DNA from: JAHRAW01 sp965249835
Lineage (GTDB): Bacteria; Pseudomonadota; Gammaproteobacteria; Arenicellales; Poriferihabitantaceae
Direction of reading: 5' to 3'
NCBI GenBank assembly: GCA_965249835.1
Contig: CBDFMY010000004.1
Span: forward strand, 62,001-126,000
DNA length: 64,000 nt
In this document: positions 33,006 to 40,751 of the stretch, piece by piece
How positions within the stretch are numbered: position 1 is the first letter of the stretch
Layout: every line of letters starts with the position of its first letter
The notes under the pieces: model-generated
Database searches by the model: none
What the model was told of the DNA's origin: nothing
Seen by the model: only the letters and a program-made list of their open reading frames with translations
Translations under genes and position numbers: made by a program

Positions 33006-34810
33006 AAAAAACCACGCGCAAACGCAGCATTGGAATCACCACGCTGCTGTCCGCCATCATCGCCGGTTTGGTGTTGTTGTCGACCGGCCTGGTGCTGGCG
33101 TTGTCATCACAGACGGCGTGGCGAAGCACCATCGAACTGTTGACCGCCCAAGCCGAACTGGCGGTGACGCTTATCGAACAAGAGATTCGCAACCACGTTA
33201 ATCCGGGGCTGGAAATTTCTCGTTACATTCACGAACAAGTCGCCACCGGACAACTGCATCCGGAAAACCCCGAGGAATTGGTCGCCGCGTTCAAGGGCGC
33301 GCTGGCCGCCGCTCCGCAAATCGCCGGCGTGGTGTTGTGGGATCACAACCTCACCAAGATGGAAATACGCCGCTCCGAAAGCGGGTTTGTGTCGGTGCGC
33401 CGCGAACAAGAGACGGTAACGCCGGAATTGCTTGCGATGATCGACGGTGCCCGTGCCAAAGGCGAACCGTCGTGGGCGCCGCCGAACGATGGTGATGCCG
33501 AAGCGAACTATGTCTACACGCTCACGCCGCTCAACTACCGGGGTCAATATTGGGGCGTGATGGCGACCGGCGTGACCATCAACAACTTATCTTCCATTCT
33601 GAAACGCATCGGCGACCGGCGTGGCATGACTCCGTTCATTCTGTACGGCGATGATGTGCTGGCGCATCCCGCGCTTGACCAACAGTTATTGAAGTTCGGG
33701 GATAACAACGCGCCGAGATTGCTGAAAATCTCGGAACTGGATGATCCCATAGTCGCGCAATTTTACCAAACCGAATCTTTTACTCCGCCGGATGCAAACT
33801 TTGAAATTCGCACCATAAACAATGCCGCGGATGAAGAGTATCTGGTGCTGTCCAGAGCCACCAGCGAGTTTGGCGATACCCCATGGCAGATTGGCATCTA
33901 CGGTCCGGCCGAATCATGGGGCAAACAAATCGAGCGTCTGATTGGTTCGATGATCGCCGGCATCATCGTGCTTGCGCTGGCGATTGTGTGTGCGTTGTGG
34001 GTCGCGCGCAAAATTTCTCGTCCGATTCGCGGTCTGGCTGCTTCCGCCGAAAAAATCGGAATGCTTGAGTTGGCCGATGTCGCCGACATCACTCATTCGG
34101 GAATCAAAGAACTGGACGATCAGGCGAACGCGTTCAACCGCATGGTGGACGGTTTGCGTTGGTTCGAAACATATATACCCAAACAGTTGGTGCGCAAACT
34201 CATCCGCGGAAGCGGCGACGGGAATGCCGTGGTTGAATCGCGGGAAACAGAATTGAGCGTGATGTTCACCGACATCATCGGCTTCACCGTGCTATCGGAA
34301 ACCATGCCGCCGAGCGAAGTCGGCGACCTGCTCAACAACCATTTCGAGATTGTCGCACGCTGCATCGAAGCCGAGGGTGGCACGTTGGATAAATACATCG
34401 GCGATGCGGTGATGGCTTTTTGGGGCGCGCCCGAAGAACAACCGGACCACGCCCAACGCGCCTGTCGCGCCGCGCTCGCTATTGCCGATGCACTCAACGC
34501 CGCCGCCGGCGAACACGCGCCAACGGTGCGAATCAAGATGGCAATTCACAGCGGACCGCTACTGGTCGGTAATATCGGCGCCAGTTCGCGCATGAACTAT
34601 ACGGTCATCGGCGACACTGTGAACACCTGCAGCCGTATCGAATCGCTGTGCGGAAAATTCGACGACGGCGCGCCGGCCATCATTCTGGCGAGTTCGGACA
34701 CCGCCAAACTCGCGCGATCGGATTCAACGCTGCAGTTCGAAGAAGTCGGCGGGCATGAAGTAAAGGGACGTAGCGGGGAAGTGCATGTTTGTCGGCTTCG
34801 GCGCAAATGA
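33002..34810 (+). CDS. Membrane class III adenylate/guanylate cyclase with Cache-like sensor and HAMP
   Basis: A 602-residue signalling enzyme. A transmembrane helix at about residues 17-36 is followed by a periplasmic Cache-like sensor (residues about 40-310), a second transmembrane helix (IAGIIVLALAIVCALWVA near 320), a HAMP linker, and the class III cyclase domain. Metal-binding Asp residues are in MFTDIIGFTVLSE near 421 and DKYIGDAVMAFWG near 462; the C-terminal NYTVIGDTVNTCSRIES near 533 is the usual loop with the adenine-recognition and transition-state residues. It would make cAMP or cGMP in response to an extracytoplasmic ligand. It overlaps dgcN by 4 bp, which is unusual for a cyclase and suggests sensing of, or output to, the D-amino-acid pathway. 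That connection is inference. Confidence 0.88.
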   Translation: MKKTTRKRSIGITTLLSAIIAGLVLLSTGLVLALSSQTAWRSTIELLTAQAELAVTLIEQEIRNHVNPGLEISRYIHEQVATGQLHPENPEELVAAFKGALAAAPQIAGVVLWDHNLTKMEIRRSESGFVSVRREQETVTPELLAMIDGARAKGEPSWAPPNDGDAEANYVYTLTPLNYRGQYWGVMATGVTINNLSSILKRIGDRRGMTPFILYGDDVLAHPALDQQLLKFGDNNAPRLLKISELDDPIVAQFYQTESFTPPDANFEIRTINNAADEEYLVLSRATSEFGDTPWQIGIYGPAESWGKQIERLIGSMIAGIIVLALAIVCALWVARKISRPIRGLAASAEKIGMLELADVADITHSGIKELDDQANAFNRMVDGLRWFETYIPKQLVRKLIRGSGDGNAVVESRETELSVMFTDIIGFTVLSETMPPSEVGDLLNNHFEIVARCIEAEGGTLDKYIGDAVMAFWGAPEEQPDHAQRACRAALAIADALNAAAGEHAPTVRIKMAIHSGPLLVGNIGASSRMNYTVIGDTVNTCSRIESLCGKFDDGAPAIILASSDTAKLARSDSTLQFEEVGGHEVKGRSGEVHVCRLRRK

Positions 34811-35158
34811 CAGTGGTGTGCGAAGGGCAATGGCGGCGGCTTACGCCGCCGAGTAACCTGTGGCTGATATGCAAAGGTTCGCTTGCGCGTGCTCGCGCTT
34901 TGCGGGGGTAAGTTTCCACGCGCCAGTTGATTGGGAGAATAGAGTAAGTGGGCGTGACAACGAGAGAATCAGTATTCGTCATTCTTGTATGTGTTCACTA
35001 ATTAACTGCCCGTTTTGTTCCTTTCCAGTGGTATTTTAGCACCGCCCTCTTGGCCGTCATTCTCGCCGGCAGGCGGGAATCCAGACGCGGCGGAGTTGCG
35101 CAATAGCGGCGGCGGAGCCGCGCCGTTCAATGCGCAATGACGGCAAAGCGGTGATACA
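34811..35158. repeat. Intergenic region with R1/R2-type repeat in reverse orientation
   Basis: 34985-35061 is R1 on the minus strand (TTGTATGTGTTCACTAATTA, then CAGTGGTATTTTAGCACCGC). It continues into CGTCATTCTCGCCGGCAGGC and a GC-rich hairpin zone to 35130, closely matching the reverse of 21185-21321. 34838-34850 holds the hairpin GGCGGCTTACGCCGCC. No gene is supported. Confidence 0.7.
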
Positions 35159-36334
35159 ATGCCGACTCAAACACGCGTATCCAAAAAATCACCCAAAAAT
35201 TCGCCAAAAAACTTTAACCACCCAACATCAACCCCCAAACACCGCCCTCAAATGCCCATGATCCCGAACTGGCCGGCCCGCTTGTCGTTGTTGCTTTATT
35301 TCATCCTGCTGGTGCTGGTCGCCGTCAATCTGGCACTGGTGCTGGAATTGCCGGTGCTGTGGGCGGCGATTCCGCTGGGCGTTGCGCTGATGGTGGTGGT
35401 CGCCACCTGGCTTTCCCGCGGCACCGCGCGCACGCTGTTCGGCTGTTTACTCGCTTTCGGCATCATCGGTCTGGCAGCGGTGGCGGTGGTGCTGGCGGTG
35501 CCGGCCTGGCAGGTGATTGCCGATGGTGCCAGCCGCTCCTGGGCCGGGCGCATGGCGCCGCTGTTTGTCGCCGCGCTCGCGCTTCACGCCTGCAATCTGT
35601 GGGTCTCAACGATAATCTCCGGCGAGCACGACGAAGCCCTCGAGCGTCTGGCGCGCCTGTTTTATGGGCCCGGCATCCTGCCATCTTTGATCACCGCGTT
35701 GATTTTGTGCGCCGGCCTGATTCTCGGGCTGGAACTGCTGGCGCGTAGCGGCGACGAGGCGCAGGCGGTGACGCGGCGCTTTCTTGAGCGCGGCGTAATC
35801 CCGCCGATTACCGTGCTGCTGTTTTTCTGGGGCGTGCTGTTGTTGCTCGGCAAGTGGTGGAATGGCTGGTATCTGCGCCGCGTGCTGGCGCGCTGGCACA
35901 CCCGTCTCGGGGCATCACCGAGCGCGACCACGCGGGTTGAAGCGAGTTTTGATGCGTTGCGCGAACACCCCGACCAAATGGACGAGGGGTTACAACTGCT
36001 GTGGCGGCGACACGAAGAATCGTGGCTGCTACCGCGCTACCTCAGTTGGGCGGTGCCAATTCTCGGCTTCATCGGCACCGTGCTCGGCATCTCGCTGGCC
36101 GCCGAAGGCATCCGCCGCATCATCGCCTCGGACGCCGGGCTGACGAGTCTGTCGAGCGATCTCGACGGCGCCATCGCCCCGCTCGGCATCGCCTTTGACA
36201 CCACCTTGATCGCGCTCTCGCTGAGCGTGGTGCTGACTTTGGTGCTGGTGCTGGTGCAGCGTTTTGAAGTGCGCCTGCTCACCACGCTGGAGCGGCGGGT
36301 GCGCGAGGCGGCAAGTGTAGCGCGTGAGATCTGA
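35159..36334 (+). CDS. MotA/TolQ/ExbB-like multi-spanning membrane protein
   Basis: A 391-residue inner-membrane protein. After a lysine-rich cytoplasmic start come several hydrophobic segments (about residues 42-65, 70-84, 96-118, 130-150, 178-195 and 217-233), a soluble region of about 60 residues, and a C-terminal MotA/TolQ/ExbB proton-channel domain: YLSWAVPILGFIGTVLGISLA near 300, then DLDGAIAPLGIAFDTTLIAL near 338. The GTVLGI and AFDTT blocks are hallmarks of the family, which couples proton flow to work in the envelope. The start is uncertain: ATG 35252 or 35258 would remove the charged leader. It overlaps the next gene by 11 bp and heads a four-gene operon that I cannot match to Tol-Pal, Exb, Mot or Zorya. 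Confidence 0.72.
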   Translation: MPTQTRVSKKSPKNSPKNFNHPTSTPKHRPQMPMIPNWPARLSLLLYFILLVLVAVNLALVLELPVLWAAIPLGVALMVVVATWLSRGTARTLFGCLLAFGIIGLAAVAVVLAVPAWQVIADGASRSWAGRMAPLFVAALALHACNLWVSTIISGEHDEALERLARLFYGPGILPSLITALILCAGLILGLELLARSGDEAQAVTRRFLERGVIPPITVLLFFWGVLLLLGKWWNGWYLRRVLARWHTRLGASPSATTRVEASFDALREHPDQMDEGLQLLWRRHEESWLLPRYLSWAVPILGFIGTVLGISLAAEGIRRIIASDAGLTSLSSDLDGAIAPLGIAFDTTLIALSLSVVLTLVLVLVQRFEVRLLTTLERRVREAASVAREI

Positions 36335-36866
36335 TTCCGCGTCATCGCGATCAACCTCCTCCGGAGACATCCTGCAGGAGGAAAACAATGCGCCGATGAT
36401 GGCGATCTTCGGCGGCGTGTTCGGTTTGCTGTTGGTTTTTCTGGTGGTGGTCAATTTATATTCGGACGCGGCTCAGCGCGAACGGCTGGAGCGCGGCGGC
36501 GAGGACGGCTTGTATCGCATCGAGCGGCTGGATGGCGGCAGCGGTTTCGTGGTGATTACCTTCCCCGGTGAATTGCGCATCATCGAAACCGGTGCCAGCA
36601 TCAACCCGGCCACGGTGTGCGACGATGGTGGCGCGTTTCCCGATTACGCCCGTCGCGTGTATGAAAACGACGGCGACCAGTTGGTGTTCTTCATGCTCGA
36701 AGGCAGCGTACCGACTATGGCCGCGGCGCGTGAATGTCTGCGCCAGATGTGGCCCGGGCAAATCCTGACCATCGGCTGGGTAATCGCCGACAACGAATTG
36801 CTGAAGTCGGTGACGCTGGGCGACATCCCCGGCTACATCCGCGACTACGCCGAGGAGCGGCCATGA
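36324..36866 (+). CDS. ExbD/TolR-like single-span membrane protein
   Basis: A 180-residue protein with a polar cytoplasmic N-terminus, NAPMMAIFGGVFGLLLVFLVVVN as its only transmembrane helix (about residues 23-46), and a periplasmic domain of about 130 residues. The ENNAPMMAIFGG lead-in resembles ExbD/TolR/MotB-type stator partners, though the usual Asp in the helix is not evident. The GTG at 36324 overlaps the previous gene; an AGGAGG at 36376 suggests that ATG 36396 could also be used. It overlaps the following gene by 4 bp. Together with the flanking genes it probably forms an envelope complex; no specific function is known. Confidence 0.6.
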   Translation: MRSDSASSRSTSSGDILQEENNAPMMAIFGGVFGLLLVFLVVVNLYSDAAQRERLERGGEDGLYRIERLDGGSGFVVITFPGELRIIETGASINPATVCDDGGAFPDYARRVYENDGDQLVFFMLEGSVPTMAAARECLRQMWPGQILTIGWVIADNELLKSVTLGDIPGYIRDYAEERP

Positions 36867-38584
36867 AGAGCGGCACCCGTCTGCCCGATTTCGCCGGGGT
36901 GGCACTGGTGGACATCCTCGCCAATGGCCTGGCGATGCTGATTATCGTCATCGTGCTGAGCATCGCTGCGCGCACCGAGCACGAGGAACGCACCAGCGCG
37001 CAAGTGGAAGAAGTGGAAACCATGATGAGTCGTCGTTTCAGCACCTCGCTGGTGCTGAACAGCCTGGCCGCCAGTCCGCCGGCGCAACTGCACGATTACG
37101 ACACCTCGCCCCTCGATCAGGAACCGGACCCGTATTTGCTACCGATTATTGAATTGCATCGCAAGTTCGTACGCAATCTTCACACCGGCAGGATATGGAG
37201 CCGCGAAGAACTGCTGCGCGAACCGAACGCGATGGATGTGTGGCTGGAGAGTTTTGATGCGGATCGAAAATTGCGACTGCGCACCGATGTGTATGATGTC
37301 GCGCAGTTCTATCTGGTGATGTCGATTCTGCGCGACCACGGCATCTCGGTGCGCCACTGGCATTTTCTTGACGGCGGCGGGATGGATTTTGCCCGGATGG
37401 GTAATTGTCCGCCCGGTGTCGCCGCGCAGGATTGCCATGGTATGGGTGGCGGTCAAGGCAACGGGCACGGCGACGGGTCATCGACATTGCCGATGCTGAC
37501 ATCCGGCTCCGGCGCGGGCGGCGGCGAAGCCTGGCCACCGTTGGGGCTACTCAACGACGGCAAGGGCGGCGGTGCGGGGTCGGGAGCTGCACCGTTCCCC
37601 GGCGGTGCGGCACTCGGCGGAGTCGGGGAATTTGCCGGCGGTTTGCCGGGTGCGGGTGGTGAGTTCGCGGGCAGTTTTCCCAATGCGCGCCCGGGGCTTG
37701 GCGGCAAATCCCGCGGCTTGCTCGGTGCCAATGCCGGGCAAGGGTTGGGGCAAGAGGGTGCGCAGACCCGCTTCCGGCTGTCCAGCCCGGAGTCGTTGCG
37801 CCCGGATCAGGGGCAGTCACTGGATTGGGGCGCGCACGCGCCGACCGCCGAACAGATACTGGCGATGCTGCTGGACTTTATCGGCGAGTTGCAAGCGACC
37901 CTTGACGCGGGTGCTTCCCCCAGCGCGCAACTGGCTAACTTTGAGCAGTTCATCCGCCGGCGACTCATGGCACCGTTGACTCCCGACCAAGCCACGCGTG
38001 ATTTGATTGGCGCCTTGGTGGCGGAGATTGCTCGACCGTTTGCGGATGTGAATAACGGGCAATTGCTGGAGGTCATTTCGCTGGCGAATAACGCACGCAA
38101 TGACACCGCGCTCATCGTCCAGACCAATCGGCGGTTGCGGAGCGTGGCGGTGGAGCGGGCCGGGCTCGACCTGATGCCATTGCCCGATGCGGCGCGACCG
38201 ATGTTGCGGTTGAACGCGCATCCCGATATTTGGCGCGGTCTGTCGTTGCCGCTGGAGCCGAACGCGATTTTGCTGATGCCGCCCGAACAACGCGACCCCG
38301 AGCAGTTGCGCTGGCGCGCCGTGGCTTATATCGCCCCCGAATTTGATGACTTCATCATCGGCTTCGCCTACGCTGCGGTTGACCCCGGCGGGCGACTGGT
38401 GGTGCGCGCCGAGGACAATCGCGTGCGCCTCGGTGGCAGTTCGTTGCAAACGCAATACCGCGAGGCGTTGTTCGGCGCGCGCAGTTGGTTGGTGGCGCTT
38501 TACGCCGGACTGGTATTGGGATTACTCGGTCTGCTGTTGGCATGGCGGCTGACGGTGCGGCCGACGATGCGGCGTCGTGCCTGA
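36863..38584 (+). CDS. Membrane protein with ExbD-like N-terminus and Gly-rich linker
   Basis: A 573-residue protein. The N-terminus DFAGVALVDILANGLAMLII resembles ExbD/TolR proteins, with an Asp just before the transmembrane helix (about residues 15-34). A periplasmic region follows, then an extremely Gly/Ala/Pro-rich stretch (about residues 190-300), a globular part to about 530, and a second transmembrane helix (WLVALYAGLVLGLLGLLLAW) near the C-terminus with an Arg-rich cytoplasmic tail. The ATG at 36863 overlaps the upstream stop (ATGA); the longer frame from 36734 is antisense-like. Two membrane anchors and a flexible linker are not standard for ExbD, so this is a distinct architecture. 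Confidence 0.6.
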   Translation: MKSGTRLPDFAGVALVDILANGLAMLIIVIVLSIAARTEHEERTSAQVEEVETMMSRRFSTSLVLNSLAASPPAQLHDYDTSPLDQEPDPYLLPIIELHRKFVRNLHTGRIWSREELLREPNAMDVWLESFDADRKLRLRTDVYDVAQFYLVMSILRDHGISVRHWHFLDGGGMDFARMGNCPPGVAAQDCHGMGGGQGNGHGDGSSTLPMLTSGSGAGGGEAWPPLGLLNDGKGGGAGSGAAPFPGGAALGGVGEFAGGLPGAGGEFAGSFPNARPGLGGKSRGLLGANAGQGLGQEGAQTRFRLSSPESLRPDQGQSLDWGAHAPTAEQILAMLLDFIGELQATLDAGASPSAQLANFEQFIRRRLMAPLTPDQATRDLIGALVAEIARPFADVNNGQLLEVISLANNARNDTALIVQTNRRLRSVAVERAGLDLMPLPDAARPMLRLNAHPDIWRGLSLPLEPNAILLMPPEQRDPEQLRWRAVAYIAPEFDDFIIGFAYAAVDPGGRLVVRAEDNRVRLGGSSLQTQYREALFGARSWLVALYAGLVLGLLGLLLAWRLTVRPTMRRRA

Positions 38585-38602
38585 GTCGCGCAGGAAGCAA
38601 AC

Positions 38603-40162
38603 ATGAAACCATACATCGCGGCGTTCGGGCTCGGCGTGTTGCTGGTGTTGCTCGCGCTGCTAACGCGCTTTGGCTCCCACGCCTTGCGCGGCGACACGGT
38701 GATGGTGCAGTTGGGTTTTACCAACTCATCCAGCACCCGCGCCCGGGCACTGGATGAAGAACTATTGAAAACGCTGGAGCGCGGGCATTTCGGTGCCGAA
38801 TTGCGACAGCGTCTGCACCGTCCGGCGCACAAGGTGCAACTCAATGGTTTTTATGCCGACATCTGCGAGGTGCGGCAGATTGACTTCGAACGTTTCGCCA
38901 GTTGGCGTCGGCGCATTGGCGGCGACACCGACTTCGGCGCGGGTGCGTTACACAGTTCGTCTAGCGGACATCGCATCGCCGGCTTGTTGCAATCGCCGGC
39001 GAGCGGCGTCAATTACACCGGTGCCGCCGCCTATTGCGAAGCCGCCGGCGGTCGCTTGCCGTGGGCCGAGGAATGGGAGGCGCTGGCGGTCGGTGGTGGC
39101 GGGCGTTTATATCCGTGGGGCGACACTTTCGACGAAAGTTCGTGGCCCTATCAGGCCGCCCACCGCAACGCCTCGCAACCTTGCGGCATGCACCCGTCGG
39201 CGGCAACCCCCGAAGGCATACACGACCTGGCCGGCAATGTAATGGAGTGGAGTCGCGGTCAGCGCGTGGCGTATCCACCGCAGCCGGGCGCACACGGCGC
39301 ACCGGCGGTGCGCACCAGCGGTCGGGCACTCTATGCGTTGTCTGCCGCCTGGCTTGGCATCAAGCCGGAAACGCGCAGTCATCATCTGGGCTTTCGTTGC
39401 GTCTATGACCAGCCGCCGCCGAAGTCGTTGCCGTGGGGTGCGGTGCCGGCACAGGTCACGGTGGCGGGTGGCGAGTATCCGCTCGGTGTGCCGCGAGACT
39501 TGCGGCTTGCGCGGATTGCGGTGTTGCTACCGGTGGCTCAACAGCGGGAGGCGCGCGCTCTGGTGGATACGCCGCAAAAAAAGCCGCGCTCGCTGGAGGT
39601 GTCGCGGTGTGAGGTCAGCCGCAACGACTACCGCACGTTTTTGCGCCATCCGCTGGTGCAACTCGGGCTATTCGCCAACGAACACGAACCGCACGGGCAG
39701 GACTACACGCCGCGCAACTGGCAACGACAAATGGAACAACCCGAACTGCCGGTGAGCGGGATCAACTGGTGGGCAGCTGATGCGTTCGCACGCTGGGCCG
39801 GCGGGCGGTTGCCGCGCATCGAGGAATGGCAGTTGCTGGCGGCGGGAGCAAATGCCAACCCGTATCCGTGGGGCGATGACTATACGGCCGGCGATGCCGC
39901 CACCGGCGACCAGCCGCAACCGGGCACGCATCGCTGCGGACAGGCGGCGCGTGATCGCAGTGCCGACGGCGTGCGCGACCTGTCCGGCAATGTTTCAGAG
40001 TGGACCATGTCGGTCACCGCGGAACGGGGCGACTACGCCGCCTGGGTGCAAGGTGGCAACTGGCTGTTACCCGGCAGGATAACGGCGCGTAGCGTGTTTG
40101 GAAGGCCGGTGCCGTTGAATCATCGGTCGGAAAGCATTGGTTTCCGGGTGGTGTATGATTAG
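38603..40162 (+). CDS. Anchored protein with two FGE-sulfatase (SUMF1-like) domains
   Basis: A 519-residue protein with an N-terminal membrane anchor or signal (IAAFGLGVLLVLLALLTRFG) and two tandem formylglycine-generating-enzyme-type domains. Domain 1: EVRQIDFERFASW, VNYTGAAAYCEAAGGRLPWA, YPWGDTF, GIHDLAGNVMEW, HLGFRCVYD (about residues 90-270). Domain 2: CEVSRNDYRTF, INWWAADAFARWAGGRLPRI, NPYPWGDDY, GVRDLSGNVSEW, IGFRVVYD (about 330-519). True FGE needs two catalytic Cys in a specific C-terminal block, and I do not see them here, so a binding or structural role, as in many bacterial SUMF1-like proteins, is more likely. It begins 18 bases after the previous gene with AGGAAG as ribosome binding site, and closes the ExbB/ExbD-like operon. 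Confidence 0.78.
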   Translation: MKPYIAAFGLGVLLVLLALLTRFGSHALRGDTVMVQLGFTNSSSTRARALDEELLKTLERGHFGAELRQRLHRPAHKVQLNGFYADICEVRQIDFERFASWRRRIGGDTDFGAGALHSSSSGHRIAGLLQSPASGVNYTGAAAYCEAAGGRLPWAEEWEALAVGGGGRLYPWGDTFDESSWPYQAAHRNASQPCGMHPSAATPEGIHDLAGNVMEWSRGQRVAYPPQPGAHGAPAVRTSGRALYALSAAWLGIKPETRSHHLGFRCVYDQPPPKSLPWGAVPAQVTVAGGEYPLGVPRDLRLARIAVLLPVAQQREARALVDTPQKKPRSLEVSRCEVSRNDYRTFLRHPLVQLGLFANEHEPHGQDYTPRNWQRQMEQPELPVSGINWWAADAFARWAGGRLPRIEEWQLLAAGANANPYPWGDDYTAGDAATGDQPQPGTHRCGQAARDRSADGVRDLSGNVSEWTMSVTAERGDYAAWVQGGNWLLPGRITARSVFGRPVPLNHRSESIGFRVVYD

Positions 40163-40270
40163 AATAAGGTTCAAGATACTCTAAGTTTGTAGAAAATGAT
40201 GTCAACCCAAAGCTAAAATGTCCACTTTTCTCCAAAGCTAAAATGTCCCCTTTTCTTCATTTATTAAGGT
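40163..40270. repeat. Short direct repeats after the FGE-domain gene
   Basis: AAGGTTCAAGATACTCTAAG (40167-40186) recurs at 40268-40287 with one change, and CAAAGCTAAAATGTCC occurs twice (near 40209 and 40234). They frame the 3' end of the IS1595 remnant and may be parts of its terminal sequence. Confidence 0.5.
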
Positions 40271-40565
40271 TCAAGATACTTTAAGCGGTCGATTTCGGAT
40301 AGATGTTAGCAGATATTTATACATGTTTTCGTGGCGTGTATGGAAGCGAAACTCGCACTCTTTCAGATGGTAGTAAAAGGTCTGTTTATGAATGCCCCTG
40401 AAGCGGGTAAGGCGCACTTTGCACAGCCCCCAAAAGTTCTCAATGCCGTTGATGTGATTGCTGCCTCGTGCAAACTCGTTGTGCCCATGTCTGATGCGGT
40501 AATGTCGTTTATATCCAAAGTCGGCGAGCCCATTATTATTCGCGGCATCAAAGCGTCTGAATCCC
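40271..40565 (-). pseudogene. 3' remnant of an IS1595-type transposase gene
   Basis: The minus strand encodes about 95 residues of an ISXO2-like (IS1595) transposase: LADFGYKRHYRIRHGHNEFA, then GSNHINGIENFWGLCKVRLT, then YYHLKECEFRFHTRHENMY, stopping at 40271. The HINGIENFWG block with the catalytic Glu is diagnostic. The 5' two-thirds of the gene are missing: the frame joins repeat R1 sequence near 40565, so it is a decayed remnant. No matching inverted repeat pair is visible. Confidence 0.75.
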
Positions 40566-40577
40566 CGCTGCGGCGAG

Positions 40578-40658
40578 AATGACGGCCGAGAGGGCGGTGC
40601 TAAAACACCACTGGAAATGAGGAAGAAACTGTCAGCGGAATAGTGAACTTATACAACT
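40578..40658 (+). repeat. R1 repeat copy
   Basis: AATGACGGCCGAGAGGGCGG, then TGCTAAAACACCACTGGAAA, then GTCAGCGGAATAGTGAACTT and ATACAAC. It is nearly the same as 21241-21321. Confidence 0.75.
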
Positions 40659-40751
40659 AATGACGAGTGAGAGGGCATATTTGCCCTTGCAAACCGGTAC
40701 GCATTATTGATAATCTACCATCCCCCACCTTACGATTTGGAGAATTCAACC

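Noticed and set aside
35159..40162. Zorya anti-phage system (ZorA/ZorB)
   Set aside because: The MotA-like protein is short of the long ZorA tail, the ExbD-like proteins lack an OmpA domain, and no ZorC/ZorD/ZorE-like gene follows.
38603..40162. True formylglycine-generating enzyme activating sulfatases
   Set aside because: No pair of catalytic cysteines in the expected C-terminal block of either domain and no sulfatase gene in the window.
40331..40582. 83-residue plus-strand open frame
   Set aside because: The opposite strand reads as an IS1595 transposase C-terminus with diagnostic motifs; the plus frame is its shadow.
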